DNA from: Azospirillum doebereinerae | Lineage (GTDB): Bacteria; Pseudomonadota; Alphaproteobacteria; Azospirillales; Azospirillaceae | DNA length: 64,000 nucleotides | Assembly (NCBI RefSeq): GCF_003989665.1 | Contig: NZ_RZIJ01000003.1 | Span: 248,001 to 312,000 of the forward strand | Direction: 5' to 3' | In this document: piece after piece, positions 22,521-33,151 of the stretch | Numbering within the stretch: position 1 is the stretch's first letter | Layout of the letters: each line of letters opens with the position of its first letter | Translations under genes and position numbers: made by a program | Notes under the pieces: model-generated | Seen by the model: only the letters and a program-made list of their open reading frames with translations | What the model was told of the DNA's origin: nothing | Database searches by the model: none

Positions 22521-22524
<4 letters not shown>
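20695..22524 (+). CDS. dctB: C4-dicarboxylate sensor histidine kinase DctB
   Basis: 609 residues. One membrane helix (about 31-50) precedes a periplasmic double-PAS-type sensor domain (about 55-300), then a second helix near 310-330. A linker helix and the HisKA box follow, with H in AGIAHEINQPLAAMRSYADNA near 387, then HATPase_c with GEGLGLGLSISHGIVEDFGG. This is the DctB/NtrB class (HPK4) with the EINQPL motif. It senses periplasmic dicarboxylates and phosphorylates DctD. The start ATG 20695 is chosen because the extended reading upstream runs through the regulatory DNA. It overlaps dctD by ATGA. Confidence 0.93.
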
Positions 22525-23876
<1,352 letters not shown>

Positions 23877-23915
23877 GAAGGATTGGGCGGGGCGAGCGTG
23901 GCCGGACGTCCCCGT

Positions 23916-24491
23916 TTAGCGTTTCAGCAATTCCGCAAAGCTCAGCACCGCCTCGGCGACCTCGACCAGCCGCTTGTTCTGATCCATCGCCATCTTGCGC
24001 AGGGTTTTGTAGGCCTGCTCCTCGCTGAGGTCGCGGTGGGCCATCAGCAGCCCCTTGGCCCGCTCGATCGTCTTGCGGTCGTTCAAGGCCGCCCTGGACT
24101 TCTCAAGCTCCTCGTTGACCTTCTGGAAGCGGTGGAAATGGCCCGAGACGGTCTCCATGATCGACCGCACCAGCTTGGCGCTCAGCCCGTCCACCGCGTA
24201 GATGCTGACACCGGCCTTGACGGCGCGGGCCATCAGCGGACGGTCCTCCTCCCCCACCAGCAGGGCGATGGGGCGTGGGGTCTCCTGGTTGATCGACATC
24301 AGATCCTCCAGGTAATCCCGGTAGGGCGACGCCAGATCGACGATGATCACGTCCGGGCGGTGCGCCTGGATGGCGGCGCGCAGGTCGGCGTCGATGCCAA
24401 GGACGGCGGCGATCTCCGCCCCGGCCTCGCGCAGGCTCGCCTCAACCACCGCGGCGCGTTCGCCGTCGTCGTCGACCACCAGAACCCGCAC
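23916..24491 (-). CDS. ANTAR-domain response regulator (AmiR/NasT type)
   Basis: 191 residues: a receiver-like domain (1-120, with DDD near 7-9 and Asp in VIIVDLASP near 52) and a C-terminal ANTAR RNA-binding domain (about 130-190, ALNDRKTIERAKGLLM then HRDLSEEQAYKTLR). ANTAR proteins stabilise an antiterminator in leader RNAs. NasT normally works with a NasS nitrate sensor, but no nas gene is near, so its target is probably elsewhere. It converges with dctD. Confidence 0.82.
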   Translation of the reverse strand: MRVLVVDDDGERAAVVEASLREAGAEIAAVLGIDADLRAAIQAHRPDVIIVDLASPYRDYLEDLMSINQETPRPIALLVGEEDRPLMARAVKAGVSIYAVDGLSAKLVRSIMETVSGHFHRFQKVNEELEKSRAALNDRKTIERAKGLLMAHRDLSEEQAYKTLRKMAMDQNKRLVEVAEAVLSFAELLKR

Positions 24492-24766
24492 CGTCGCCGT
24501 CCCTTCCGACCGCCGCCATCGTCCCGTTCAAGCAAGATGCGAGCCAGGACCATCCGGATCGGCCCCGTCGCGACGGTGACGCCGTCCGCCCAACACCATC
24601 CCCAGCATCTGCCCATGTTTTTGGCAGAGGTCTTCCTGCCGGGCAATCTGCTTCGAAAAGCGGCGGCCCGCCTCGCCGGACGGACTATGCCTTTGCAGGA
24701 TGGAAAAAACACCCCAGCTAACGTCCGGTTCAAAACCGCCCACAATAGAACAAGGAGACGACGATC

Positions 24767-25192
24767 ATGGCGATGCGGCAATCCGACGCCGAGTGGCGTG
24801 GCGACCTGAAATCGGGCAGCGGCACGATGCGGCTCGGCAGCGGCGCGTTCGAGGGCGCCTACTCCTTCCCCTCCCGCTTCGAGAACGGCACCGGCACCAA
24901 CCCGGAGGAACTGATCGCCGCCGCCCACGCCGGCTGCTTCTCCATGGCGCTGTCGGCCGCGCTGTCGCAGGCCGGCCACCCGCCGACCCGCGTCCACACC
25001 ACCGCCAAGGTCCATCTGGAGAAGGCCGGCGCCGGCTTCGCCATCTCCCGCATCGAGTTGGACTGCGAGGCCGAGGTGCCCGGCATCGACGCCGCCGCCT
25101 TCGCCCAGCAGGCCGACGGGGCCAAGGCCAATTGCCCGGTGTCCAAGGCCCTGGCCGGCACCGAGATCAGCCTGACCGCCAAGCTGCTCTGA
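24767..25192 (+). CDS. osmC: OsmC-family peroxiredoxin
   Basis: 141 residues, full length. The two redox cysteines sit in HAGCFSMALS (near 57) and ANCPVSKAL (near 123), in the positions used by OsmC to reduce organic hydroperoxides. ATG start with AAGGAG upstream. It stands alone between a divergent regulator and the alpha/beta hydrolase. The 275 bases upstream show no clear operator beyond an AT-rich patch near 24695-24765. Confidence 0.9.
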   Translation: MAMRQSDAEWRGDLKSGSGTMRLGSGAFEGAYSFPSRFENGTGTNPEELIAAAHAGCFSMALSAALSQAGHPPTRVHTTAKVHLEKAGAGFAISRIELDCEAEVPGIDAAAFAQQADGAKANCPVSKALAGTEISLTAKLL

Positions 25193-25306
25193 CGCCCTCT
25201 TGCGGCGGACCCGTTGGGGAATGCTACAGTGCGCGCCGCTCGCGACCGGGCGGCGCGCCCCGTCGCTCGCTGTCGCGCCAAAAAGACAGCGCAGGGGAGG
25301 CGCGGC

Positions 25307-26149
25307 ATGGCGACGGACCAGAGCGAAGGCTTCATCGACATCGACGGCGCCCGGTTGGAGTACCGCCGCATCCCGGCCACCCAGCCGGACCGTCCGACGC
25401 TGGTCTTCCTGCACGAGGGGCTTGGCTGCGTCGCCATCTGGAAGGACGTGCCCGACCGCCTCGCGGCGGCCACCGGCTGCGCCGCGCTGGTCTATTCCCG
25501 GCGCGGCTACGGCAACTCGTCGCCGGCTCCCCTGCCCCGCCCCATCACCTATCTGCAATACGAGGCCGAGAGGGTGCTGCCGGCGGTGCTGGACGCCTTC
25601 GGCCTGGCCGACGTGGTGCTGGTGGGGCACAGCGATGGCGCCTCCATCGCCCTGCTGGCCGCCGCCGGCCCGCTGGCGCCACGCATCCGATTGGCCGTCG
25701 CCGAGGCCCCGCACGTTCTGGTCGAGGACGTCACCGTCGCCGGGATCGAGGCCGTCACCGACCTCTACCGGACCGGCCCTTTGCGGGAACGTCTGAAACG
25801 CCTGCACGGCGACAACGTGGACAACGCCTTTTGGGGCTGGAGCGACGCGTGGCTGACCCCGGCCTTCCGGTTCTGGAACATTGAGGACCGGCTGCCGGAC
25901 ATCCGCGTCCCGCTGCTGGTCATCCAGGGCGTGGGCGACGAATACGCCACGGCGGAGCAGTACGATTCCATCGCCGCGCGCAGCGGCGGACCAGTCTCCG
26001 TGCTGGTGCTCGACGATTGCGGCCACACGCCTCACCGCGACCAAGCCGACCGTGTGCTCGCCGCGATCGCCGAGGCGGTGGCCGCCGCCATCGCCACCGC
26101 CGTCCTGCCCTGCGAAGCACACTCCCGCCATACCCTCCATCTGGATTAA
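25307..26149 (+). CDS. Alpha/beta hydrolase
   Basis: 280 residues. Oxyanion-hole region LHEGLG near 34, nucleophile elbow GHSDGAS near 107, and a late acid-His pair in DDCGHTPHRD near 245. This is a complete alpha/beta hydrolase of the small-molecule esterase/lactonase/haloperoxidase type. The aspartate right after the nucleophile serine (S-D) is a variant seen in some subfamilies. Start ATG 25307 with AGGGGAGG just upstream. Substrate unknown; no biosynthetic partner is adjacent. Confidence 0.8.
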   Translation: MATDQSEGFIDIDGARLEYRRIPATQPDRPTLVFLHEGLGCVAIWKDVPDRLAAATGCAALVYSRRGYGNSSPAPLPRPITYLQYEAERVLPAVLDAFGLADVVLVGHSDGASIALLAAAGPLAPRIRLAVAEAPHVLVEDVTVAGIEAVTDLYRTGPLRERLKRLHGDNVDNAFWGWSDAWLTPAFRFWNIEDRLPDIRVPLLVIQGVGDEYATAEQYDSIAARSGGPVSVLVLDDCGHTPHRDQADRVLAAIAEAVAAAIATAVLPCEAHSRHTLHLD

Positions 26150-26253
26150 CCCTCTGCCAAAGGGCCGATTGACCCTGCACGCGCCGTCCACCCATAGTGC
26201 AACAGCCTTGCGCCAAAGGCATGTTTCCCGCCGCCTCCACCAGACGTTGAGCG

Positions 26254-27462
26254 ATGCCGTTGCCCATTTTCGCCCGGTTCGCCCGGTACTCCCTGGTTCT
26301 CGCGGTCCTCGTCCTTCCCCTGCGGGGGGCTTTCGCGGCCGGGGAGCCCATCGCTCGCCCGCCGGTGGTTCTCGGTTTGGACGGTGAGTTCGGGCTGACC
26401 AACAGCACCTCGGCCGAGTCCATCGAGCGCGGGATCCGCACCGCCATCGACGAAATCAACCGGGCCGGCGGCGTGCTGGGTGGGCGTGCGCTGGATCTGG
26501 TGACGCGCGAGCATCGCTCCATCTCGGCGCGCGGCATCAAGAACATCCGGGAACTGGCGACGATCCCCGATCTGGTCGCCGTGTTCGGCGGGCGCTTCAG
26601 CCCGGTGGTGATCGAGCAACTGCCGGTGCTGGAAGAGACCCGTACCCTGTTCCTCGCCCCCTGGTCGTCGGCCGACGCCATCATCGACAACGGGATGCAG
26701 CCGAACTACATTTTCCGATTGTCGCTGCGCGACAGTCTCGCGATGCCCTTCCTGTTGGGACACGCCCGCAGCCGGGAACTGTCCCGCGTCGGGCTGCTGC
26801 TGACCAACACCGCCTGGGGCCGCTCCAACCTGGACGCGGCCAACCGCTATTTCGCCGACAACCCGACGCCGGTCTCGGTGGCGACCGCGTGGTACAACTG
26901 GCGGGACCGCACGCTGATCGACAAGTACCAGGCGCTGGCGAAGGCCGGCGCGCAGGCCATCGTCCTGGTCGCCAACGACGACGAGGCCGCCGTCCTGGTC
27001 CGCGAGGTCGCCGCCCTTCCTGCCGAGAAGCGCCTGCCGATCCTCAGCCATTGGGGCGTCACCGGTGGCGATTTCACCGGACAGGCCGGCCCGGCCCTGC
27101 ACGAGGTCGATTTCAGCGTCATCCAGACCGTCAGCCTGTTCAACGCGCCCGCCGACCGCCTCGCGCCTGTGCTCGAGACCACCAAGCGCCTGTTCGGCCT
27201 GTCCCGCATCGAGGAGATCGAGGCGCCGGTCGGCTTCGTCCACGCCTACGACCTGACCCACATCCTGGCCCGCGCCATCGATCTGGCCGGGACCACCGAC
27301 CGCGTCGCCGTGCGCGACGCGCTGGAGCGGGTCGAGAACTACCCCGGTCTCGTCAAGACCTACGCCCGCCCCTTCACGCCGGAACGCCACGAGGCGCTGT
27401 CCGAGAAGGAGCTTCTGATGGCCCGCTTCACGCGAGACGGTGTTCTCGTCCCCATCGAGTGA
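26254..27462 (+). CDS. LivK-like periplasmic binding protein
   Basis: 402 residues. A Sec signal peptide (MPLPIFARFARYSLVLAVLV then ...GAFAAG) leads into a type 1 periplasmic binding fold of the branched-chain amino acid/amide class: INRAGGVLGGRALDLV near 65-80, then lobes to about 390. No permease or ATPase gene follows. Instead, 13 bases on, a hybrid histidine kinase begins. I infer that it presents a ligand to that kinase rather than feeding a transporter. Confidence 0.82.
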   Translation: MPLPIFARFARYSLVLAVLVLPLRGAFAAGEPIARPPVVLGLDGEFGLTNSTSAESIERGIRTAIDEINRAGGVLGGRALDLVTREHRSISARGIKNIRELATIPDLVAVFGGRFSPVVIEQLPVLEETRTLFLAPWSSADAIIDNGMQPNYIFRLSLRDSLAMPFLLGHARSRELSRVGLLLTNTAWGRSNLDAANRYFADNPTPVSVATAWYNWRDRTLIDKYQALAKAGAQAIVLVANDDEAAVLVREVAALPAEKRLPILSHWGVTGGDFTGQAGPALHEVDFSVIQTVSLFNAPADRLAPVLETTKRLFGLSRIEEIEAPVGFVHAYDLTHILARAIDLAGTTDRVAVRDALERVENYPGLVKTYARPFTPERHEALSEKELLMARFTRDGVLVPIE

Positions 27463-27475
27463 TGGGGCGCGCCCG

Positions 27476-29809
27476 ATGACCCAGACCGGCAGCGTCTCCG
27501 TCCTCCGTTCCCTGCAGAGACACCTCACCGCCGGCCGGCTGGCGCGCCGCTTCGCGGCCGTGTCGCTGATGTTGGGGGTTCTGCTGGCGGTCCTGATCGG
27601 CGCCAGCCTCTATCTGGTGTCGAGCCGCCACCTGATCCGCCAGCATCACGGCAACGTCGAGGCCAACGCCGCGCTGGTCGCCCGCCAGACCGAGGGGTTG
27701 ATCGCCACCCTGGTCGAAACGGTGCGGGAGTTGGCGGACAACAACGTGCTGGCGACCGCGCTGGTCGATTCCGCCGGCAAGGAAACCTATCTGCTGCCCT
27801 TCCTGCGCAGCTTCAGCCGCATCGCCAGCGTGCCCGTCTCCCTGATCTTCACCGACTTCGAAGGCACCCCCATCGCCGACAACGGGCAGCGGGAGGAGTT
27901 GGCCCGCGTGACGCCCGCCGACATGGCGTGGCTCGGCCGGACCATCGCCGCCGGCCGGCCGGACGCCACCGTGGTGCGGGAGAACGGCACGGCGTATCTG
28001 CTGGCCGCGCAGATGCTGATCTACTCGCGCACCGCCTCGCCGGAGGGGGCGCTGTTCTACAAGGTTCCGCTGAACGCGCTGGTGCTGCATCCCGAGGCCG
28101 AACTGCACACAGCCGGGGAGGCCGGGCATCCCCCCCATGACGGCTGCATGACGGTGGACGTGCCCCTGGCCGTGCCGGCGCTTCTGGGATCGCTCGGCCT
28201 GACCCTGCGGCTGGAGGCGCCGGCGGCGCCGACGGCCGCCTTCCAGTCCTGGGTGCTGCCGGCCTACGGGGCCATCGCGCTGGCCTCGCTGCTGGCGCTC
28301 TATCTCGGCAGTCGCGCGGTGGGCACCCATATGACCCGCTCGCTGCGCGAGCTGGAGCGGCTCGCCGGCACCATCGCCAGCGACGGCTTCACCGGGCAGC
28401 GCGCGCGCGTGCGCGGCGACGATGAGGTCAGCGGTCTGGCCCGCAGCTTCAACGCCATGCTGGACCACGTCGCGGCGATCCAGCATGAGAAGGAGACGCG
28501 GGCGGCGGAGGAGATCACCATCCAGCGCACGCTGGCCGAACGGGCCGAGCACGCCCGCAACCAGGCCGAGATCGCCACCAACGAGGCGGAGCGCGCCCGC
28601 CAGGAGGCCGTCATGGCGCTGATGGTGGCCGAACGCGCCAACGCGGCGAAGACCCATTTCCTGGCGGCGGCGAGCCACGACCTGCGCCAGCCGGTCCAGT
28701 CGCTGGTGCTGCTGACCTCGGCGCTGGCGATCAAGCTGGGCGACCACCCGGCCGCCTCCCTGGTCGGCAGCATCGAAACCTCGATGGACGCGCTCTGCCG
28801 CCTGCTGGACGCCATCCTGGACGTGTCGAAGCTCGACGCCGGCACCGTGTCGCCCAACGTGCAGGCCGTGTCGCTGGGCGCCATCTTCGAGCGGCTGGAC
28901 GCCGAATACCGGCTGCGCGCCGCCGAGAAGGGCATCGGCTTCCGCAGCGTGCCGAACAGCCTGACGCTGTGCGCCGACCCCGCCCTGCTGGAGCGGATCA
29001 TCCGCAACCTCGTGGAGAACGCGCTGCGCTACACCGACAGCGGCCGCATCCTGCTGGGCTGCCGGCGCGGGCCGGAGGGTGTGCGCATCCAAGTCTACGA
29101 CACCGGCATCGGCATCCCGGCGGAACATCTGGAACGCATCTTCCACGAGTTCTACCAAGTCTCCAACCACGCGCGGGATCGCGGCAAGGGGTTGGGGCTG
29201 GGGCTGGCCATCGTGGATCGGCTGGCCCGGCTGCTCGGCTACCGGGTGCATGTCGCGTCCTGGCCCGGCAAGGGCTCCTGCTTCACACTGGAGATCGGCG
29301 ATACCGTCCTGCCGCTGCCGGCGGAAGCGGTGGCGGACTCCGTGCCGCCGGAGAGCGCCGATCCCACCATCGGAACCGCGCTGGTGGTCGACGACGATCC
29401 CTTGGTGCGCGAGGGCCTGACGCTGCTGATCGAGAATTTCGGCTGGCGCGTGCTCGCCGCCGACGGCACGCCCGCCGCCCTGCGGGTTCTGGCCGAGTCG
29501 GGCCATCCGCCCGATCTGGTGATCGCCGATTACCGGCTGGAGGCCGGCGCCACCGGGCTGGAGGCGATCCGGGCGGTGGAAACGGCGATGGCGGCGTCGG
29601 GACACCGCCTTCCGCTCTCCGTCGTGCTGACCGGGGACACCGCCCCGGAACGCATCGTCGACGCCGAAGCCAGCGGTTACCGCATCCTGCACAAGCCCAT
29701 CGCCGCCAAGGACGTCGCCCTTCTGCTGGGCGAGGCGTCCGCCGCGACACCGGAGCCGGCCCAACGACCGGCGCACCGCAGCCGCGGCCCGATTCTGATC
29801 GGCGGCTGA
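27476..29809 (+). CDS. Hybrid sensor histidine kinase
   Basis: 777 residues. A first helix (about 30-52), a periplasmic sensor (about 55-255), a second helix (about 262-283), HAMP (284-335) and a coiled coil lead into HisKA with SHDLRQPVQSL (His near 401). HATPase_c spans about 480-615, and a C-terminal receiver (631-770) carries Asp in VIADYRL. The SHDLRQP box marks the class of orphan hybrid kinases that often signal through a separate regulator. It follows the binding-protein gene by 13 bases. No response regulator with an output domain is adjacent. The ATG 27476 start is favoured over an in-frame codon upstream that lies inside the previous gene. Confidence 0.85.
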   Translation: MTQTGSVSVLRSLQRHLTAGRLARRFAAVSLMLGVLLAVLIGASLYLVSSRHLIRQHHGNVEANAALVARQTEGLIATLVETVRELADNNVLATALVDSAGKETYLLPFLRSFSRIASVPVSLIFTDFEGTPIADNGQREELARVTPADMAWLGRTIAAGRPDATVVRENGTAYLLAAQMLIYSRTASPEGALFYKVPLNALVLHPEAELHTAGEAGHPPHDGCMTVDVPLAVPALLGSLGLTLRLEAPAAPTAAFQSWVLPAYGAIALASLLALYLGSRAVGTHMTRSLRELERLAGTIASDGFTGQRARVRGDDEVSGLARSFNAMLDHVAAIQHEKETRAAEEITIQRTLAERAEHARNQAEIATNEAERARQEAVMALMVAERANAAKTHFLAAASHDLRQPVQSLVLLTSALAIKLGDHPAASLVGSIETSMDALCRLLDAILDVSKLDAGTVSPNVQAVSLGAIFERLDAEYRLRAAEKGIGFRSVPNSLTLCADPALLERIIRNLVENALRYTDSGRILLGCRRGPEGVRIQVYDTGIGIPAEHLERIFHEFYQVSNHARDRGKGLGLGLAIVDRLARLLGYRVHVASWPGKGSCFTLEIGDTVLPLPAEAVADSVPPESADPTIGTALVVDDDPLVREGLTLLIENFGWRVLAADGTPAALRVLAESGHPPDLVIADYRLEAGATGLEAIRAVETAMAASGHRLPLSVVLTGDTAPERIVDAEASGYRILHKPIAAKDVALLLGEASAATPEPAQRPAHRSRGPILIGG

Positions 29810-29837
29810 GCCGCCCGTTCCCATCAGCCGCCGCCCG

Positions 29838-30068
29838 TCAACCGCTGTCGGGCCGGTTGTCCCCGTTGCGGCTCACTGCGTTCACCTGAACCATCAGTTG
29901 TTCGATGATCTGCCCGGCCACCCCGCTGTCGGGATGGGCCGCGGCGGCGTCCTCCAGTGTTTCCCGCGCCTCCTGGGCGGTAAGCACTCCCTTCTCCACC
30001 AGCGTAATCATCAGCGACTCACAAATCGAGAGTGCGGCTATCCCGGCCGCCTCCACCTGCGCTGTCAT
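29838..30068 (-). CDS. Small acidic hypothetical protein
   Basis: 76 residues, mostly helical. It has two amphipathic stretches (AGIAALSICESLMITLVEK and AGQIIEQLMVQVNAVS) around an Ala/Glu-rich middle. I do not recognise it. Base composition and codon use look like true coding sequence. It lies between the hybrid kinase stop and the divergent Crp/Fnr gene, so it may be co-regulated with either. A small regulator or chaperone is possible. Confidence 0.55.
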   Translation of the reverse strand: MTAQVEAAGIAALSICESLMITLVEKGVLTAQEARETLEDAAAAHPDSGVAGQIIEQLMVQVNAVSRNGDNRPDSG

Positions 30069-30304
30069 GCTTCGCCCCCGTCGCTTCGTCGCGGCACACG
30101 CCTCTCCTCGCCCCGAACCTGTTGAACAACAGACAAAAATGAGACGCGTCCCAGCCGTTCGGGGAAAAATCTTATGCCCTTTAACCTATGTTGTAGCCCC
30201 ACAGGCGGAAAGGCTGAATCGTGCATATCTGCCCTTAAACCGGGTAGAGGCGCGACCGATGTTTGAGCGACAAATATTATGGCCAAGAAAGCAAAGAGAC
30301 GATC

Positions 30305-31126
30305 ATGACTCGCGCCTCGGCGAGAAACGTGCCGGAAGTCACTCCATTGTGGCTCAAACTTAGCAGTTATCTTATCCTTAAGGATGAGGAGAAGGATTAT
30401 CTTTCCGATTTAGAGAAGAATATCGTCCGGCAGACCGCGCGCACCGACCTTCTCCAGCAGGGAGAGAAGTACCGGGATGTGCGCGTAATGCGGGAAGGGT
30501 GGGCCATCCGTCACAAGGCCCTCCCCGATGGGCGACGACAGGTCGTCAACTTCGTGCTTCCCGGTGACATCATCGGGATGTATTCGACGTTGTTCGAATC
30601 GGCCGACCACAGCGTCACGACGCTTACGGCGGTCGAGGTCGCCTGCTTTCCGCCGGAACGGATCGTCGAGCTGTTCCAATCCTTTCCCCGTCTGGCGGCG
30701 GCGCTGGCCTGGTCGGGCGCGCGGGAGGAGGCCATCGTCGCCGAACGGCTGCTCAGCCTGGGGCGGCGGACGGCGCTGGAACGCACGGCCCATCTGATCG
30801 TGGAGCTTCTGCGCCGGCTCAGCACCGTCAATCTGGTGGAGAACGGGCATTTCACCCTGCCGGTGACGCAGGAGATCCTGGCCGACGCACTGGGTCTCAG
30901 CATCGTCCACATCAACCGCACCCTGCGGCGGTTGCGGGACAGCGGGCTGATCGAGCTGAACGGCCAGCGCATCACGGTCAACGACGTCCGCCAACTCGCC
31001 TCGGTCGGGCAGTTCGACGAACTGTACCTGCATCTCATCCGGGCACCGAAACGTCTGGAACGGGCCTTCTCCGGCGACCGGCGCGCTAGGTCCGGCGACG
31101 ACAAGGTGGAAGGGCGGAAGATGTGA
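30305..31126 (+). CDS. Crp/Fnr-family transcriptional regulator
   Basis: 273 residues. The cyclic-nucleotide-binding-like domain spans about 30-150, including RQVVNFVLPGDIIGMYSTLF near 80-99. The HTH_Crp domain spans about 155-235, with recognition helix region TQEILADALGLSIVHINRTLRRL. There are no Cys residues in the FNR iron-sulfur positions, so it is not an oxygen-sensing FNR by that route. ATG 30305 is preferred (AAAGAGA upstream) over TTG 30263. Thirteen bases later a sensor kinase starts, suggesting a joint transcript. This subfamily is often many-copied in Azospirillum-like genomes (general knowledge). Confidence 0.85.
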   Translation: MTRASARNVPEVTPLWLKLSSYLILKDEEKDYLSDLEKNIVRQTARTDLLQQGEKYRDVRVMREGWAIRHKALPDGRRQVVNFVLPGDIIGMYSTLFESADHSVTTLTAVEVACFPPERIVELFQSFPRLAAALAWSGAREEAIVAERLLSLGRRTALERTAHLIVELLRRLSTVNLVENGHFTLPVTQEILADALGLSIVHINRTLRRLRDSGLIELNGQRITVNDVRQLASVGQFDELYLHLIRAPKRLERAFSGDRRARSGDDKVEGRKM

Positions 31127-31139
31127 CGGTGCCGGCCGC

Positions 31140-32885
31140 GTGCCGAGGCCGACCGCCACCGCTCCATCCCGAACCCGTTCCATCCGATCCGCAAAGACGA
31201 CCGCCTTGCCCCCTTCGCCCGATCAGGCCCCCAGCCGACACGACGACCAGCCACGAGGCGACCAATCCGCCGCTCCCCCGGCGCGGATCCGCCGGACGGC
31301 CCGGCGGCTGGGCGTCGGCGCCACCCTGATCGCCGTCTCCGTCGCCGTTCTGCTGCTCGCCGCCGGCTACCGCGCCCACCGGGACGCGGAGAGCGAGATC
31401 CTGTCGGAAACGGAAACGCTGACCGACATGGCGGCCGACCACACCGCCCGCTTCATCGAGGCGGCCGACCTGATGCTCGATCGGCTTCGCCAGCTGGGCG
31501 AGCAGACGGAGTGGAACGACCCAGCCCAGTCCGTCCGTCTGGCGGCGGAGCTGCGCCGGCTGCGCGGCTTCATGCCGGCCGCCATCCGGCTGGGGGTGTG
31601 GGACGGCGAGGGAAAACGGTTGACCTCCACCGAGGACGAACTGCCGGCCGGCTTCTCCATCGCCGACCGTCCATATTTCATCGCCCACGCGACGGGGCCG
31701 GACGGTGAATCGCGCGGGTTGGCGATCAGCGAACCGATGACTTCGAAACTCGACGGCTCGACGATCCTCGTTTTGAGCCGGCGGCTGAACCGGCCCGACG
31801 GGAGCTTCGCCGGCATCGTGACGCTGTCCTTCAACCCGATCGAGCTTGTGCGCCACCCGCTGAGACCGCACCGGAACGAGCCGCTGTCGATCCGCTGGAT
31901 GCGGGATGACCAGCAACCGCTGGCGGCCGAAGGGCCGTTGCCGGGCACGGTGGGCATCGCCGCCCAAAGCAGGGTCGGCTCCTACCCGCTCCTCGTCGAA
32001 ACGCGGATGCCGGAGAACGCAGTCCGCGAGCGCTGGCTGGCGCGGGTGTATCCCTATCTGGCGCTGGGGCTGGTGGTGCTGTTCGGCTTCGGGGCCAGCG
32101 CGTGGATGCTGCTGCGCTGGGCTTCGACGGAAGACGTCTACCGCAGCACCCTGGCCACCCTCGCCACCAGGCTGCGCCGCTCCAACGCCGACCTGGAGGA
32201 GCGCGTCGATGAACGGACCAAGGCCCTGTCCGACATGGTCGCCCAGCGCGACCTGCTGCTGAAGGAGGTTAACCACCGCCTGAAGAACAGTCTGCAACTG
32301 GCCTGCGCGCTGGTGCAGATGCAGGGGCAGTCGGTCACCGGGCCGGAGGCGCGGCAGCAGTTGGCCGACACGGTGGCGCGCCTGCAGGCCATCGCCCGCG
32401 TTCACGACCAGCTTTACCAGACCGAGGACGTGCGGCGCGTGGCCGCCGCCACCTACCTGCACTCGCTCTGCGCCGACCTGGAGCAATCGGCGCTGGCGAG
32501 CCAGCGCTTCTGGCGGATCATCGTCGCCGCCGACGAAAGCGTGGAGTTGCCCACCGATCAGGCCGTGCCGGTCGGGTTGATGGTCAACGAGTTGGTCACC
32601 AACGCGCTCAAGCACGGCCAGCCGACCGCCTCGGACGGCAACGCCTGGACGGTGGAGGTCGGCCTCGTCCGGATCGACGATGGGCAGGGAGGCGGACAAC
32701 TCCGCCTGAGCGTGCGCGACCATGGCCCCGGTCTGCCCGGCGGGGCGCTGCCGCGCAAGGACGGCAGTCTGGGCATGAAGCTGTTGAACGGGTTGACCCG
32801 CCAATTGAACGCCAGCCTGGCCGTCGAGAACGCCGCCCCCGGCGCGCGCATCGTCGTGACCTTCCGCCCCCAGGACGTGGCCTGA
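31140..32885 (+). CDS. Sensor histidine kinase, HisKA_2 type
   Basis: 581 residues from GTG 31140 (start uncertain; TTG 31206 is possible). A proline-rich N-tail precedes a helix (about 58-76), a PAS/Cache-like periplasmic region with DRPYFIAHATGPDGESRG (near 180-200), and a second helix (about 305-325). The HisKA_2 box LLKEVNHRLKNSLQLACALV lies near 371-390 with the phospho-His in NHRLKN, then HATPase_c to the end. Kinases of this class (Pdt/HWE relatives) often partner PhyR-type or receiver-only regulators; none is adjacent. Confidence 0.82.
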   Translation: MPRPTATAPSRTRSIRSAKTTALPPSPDQAPSRHDDQPRGDQSAAPPARIRRTARRLGVGATLIAVSVAVLLLAAGYRAHRDAESEILSETETLTDMAADHTARFIEAADLMLDRLRQLGEQTEWNDPAQSVRLAAELRRLRGFMPAAIRLGVWDGEGKRLTSTEDELPAGFSIADRPYFIAHATGPDGESRGLAISEPMTSKLDGSTILVLSRRLNRPDGSFAGIVTLSFNPIELVRHPLRPHRNEPLSIRWMRDDQQPLAAEGPLPGTVGIAAQSRVGSYPLLVETRMPENAVRERWLARVYPYLALGLVVLFGFGASAWMLLRWASTEDVYRSTLATLATRLRRSNADLEERVDERTKALSDMVAQRDLLLKEVNHRLKNSLQLACALVQMQGQSVTGPEARQQLADTVARLQAIARVHDQLYQTEDVRRVAAATYLHSLCADLEQSALASQRFWRIIVAADESVELPTDQAVPVGLMVNELVTNALKHGQPTASDGNAWTVEVGLVRIDDGQGGGQLRLSVRDHGPGLPGGALPRKDGSLGMKLLNGLTRQLNASLAVENAAPGARIVVTFRPQDVA

Positions 32886-33004
32886 CCGGAGCCGGACAGG
32901 CAAGGGGTCCGTAAGCGGAGCCGGCGTCCCGCGGGATCCTTCAAAAACGGCCTTTCCCCTTATCGACGGTCATTCCCGCGAAAGCGCATGGCCGCCACCT
33001 TGCC

Positions 33005-33055
33005 CCTCTCCTCCCCTGGGGAGAGGCGTGAAACCGACGGCCGAAGGCCGGTCGG
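33005..33055. terminator. Paired hairpins after the HisKA_2 kinase
   Basis: The first stem is CCTCTCC/GGAGAGG around an 8-base loop. The second is CCGAC-GGCC, loop GAA, GGCC-G-GTCGG. No T-run follows, so this may be a rho-assisted end or a repeat element rather than an intrinsic terminator. Confidence 0.4.
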
Positions 33056-33151
33056 TCCGTCGACGCGTGCTCAATCGATCCGGTGATCGGCGCGATTCCG
33101 ACATGACACAAAATCATTCTTTACAAGGAAAGTTCTGTATCATATTTCTAA

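Noticed and set aside
23916-27462. AmiR-AmiC type pair made of the ANTAR protein and the LivK-like binding protein
   Set aside because: The genes are 1.8 kb apart on opposite strands, and the binding protein is exported, whereas AmiC is cytoplasmic.
30263-30304. TTG start 14 codons upstream of the Crp/Fnr gene
   Set aside because: No ribosome site before it; ATG 30305 has a purine-rich AAAGAGA at the right distance.
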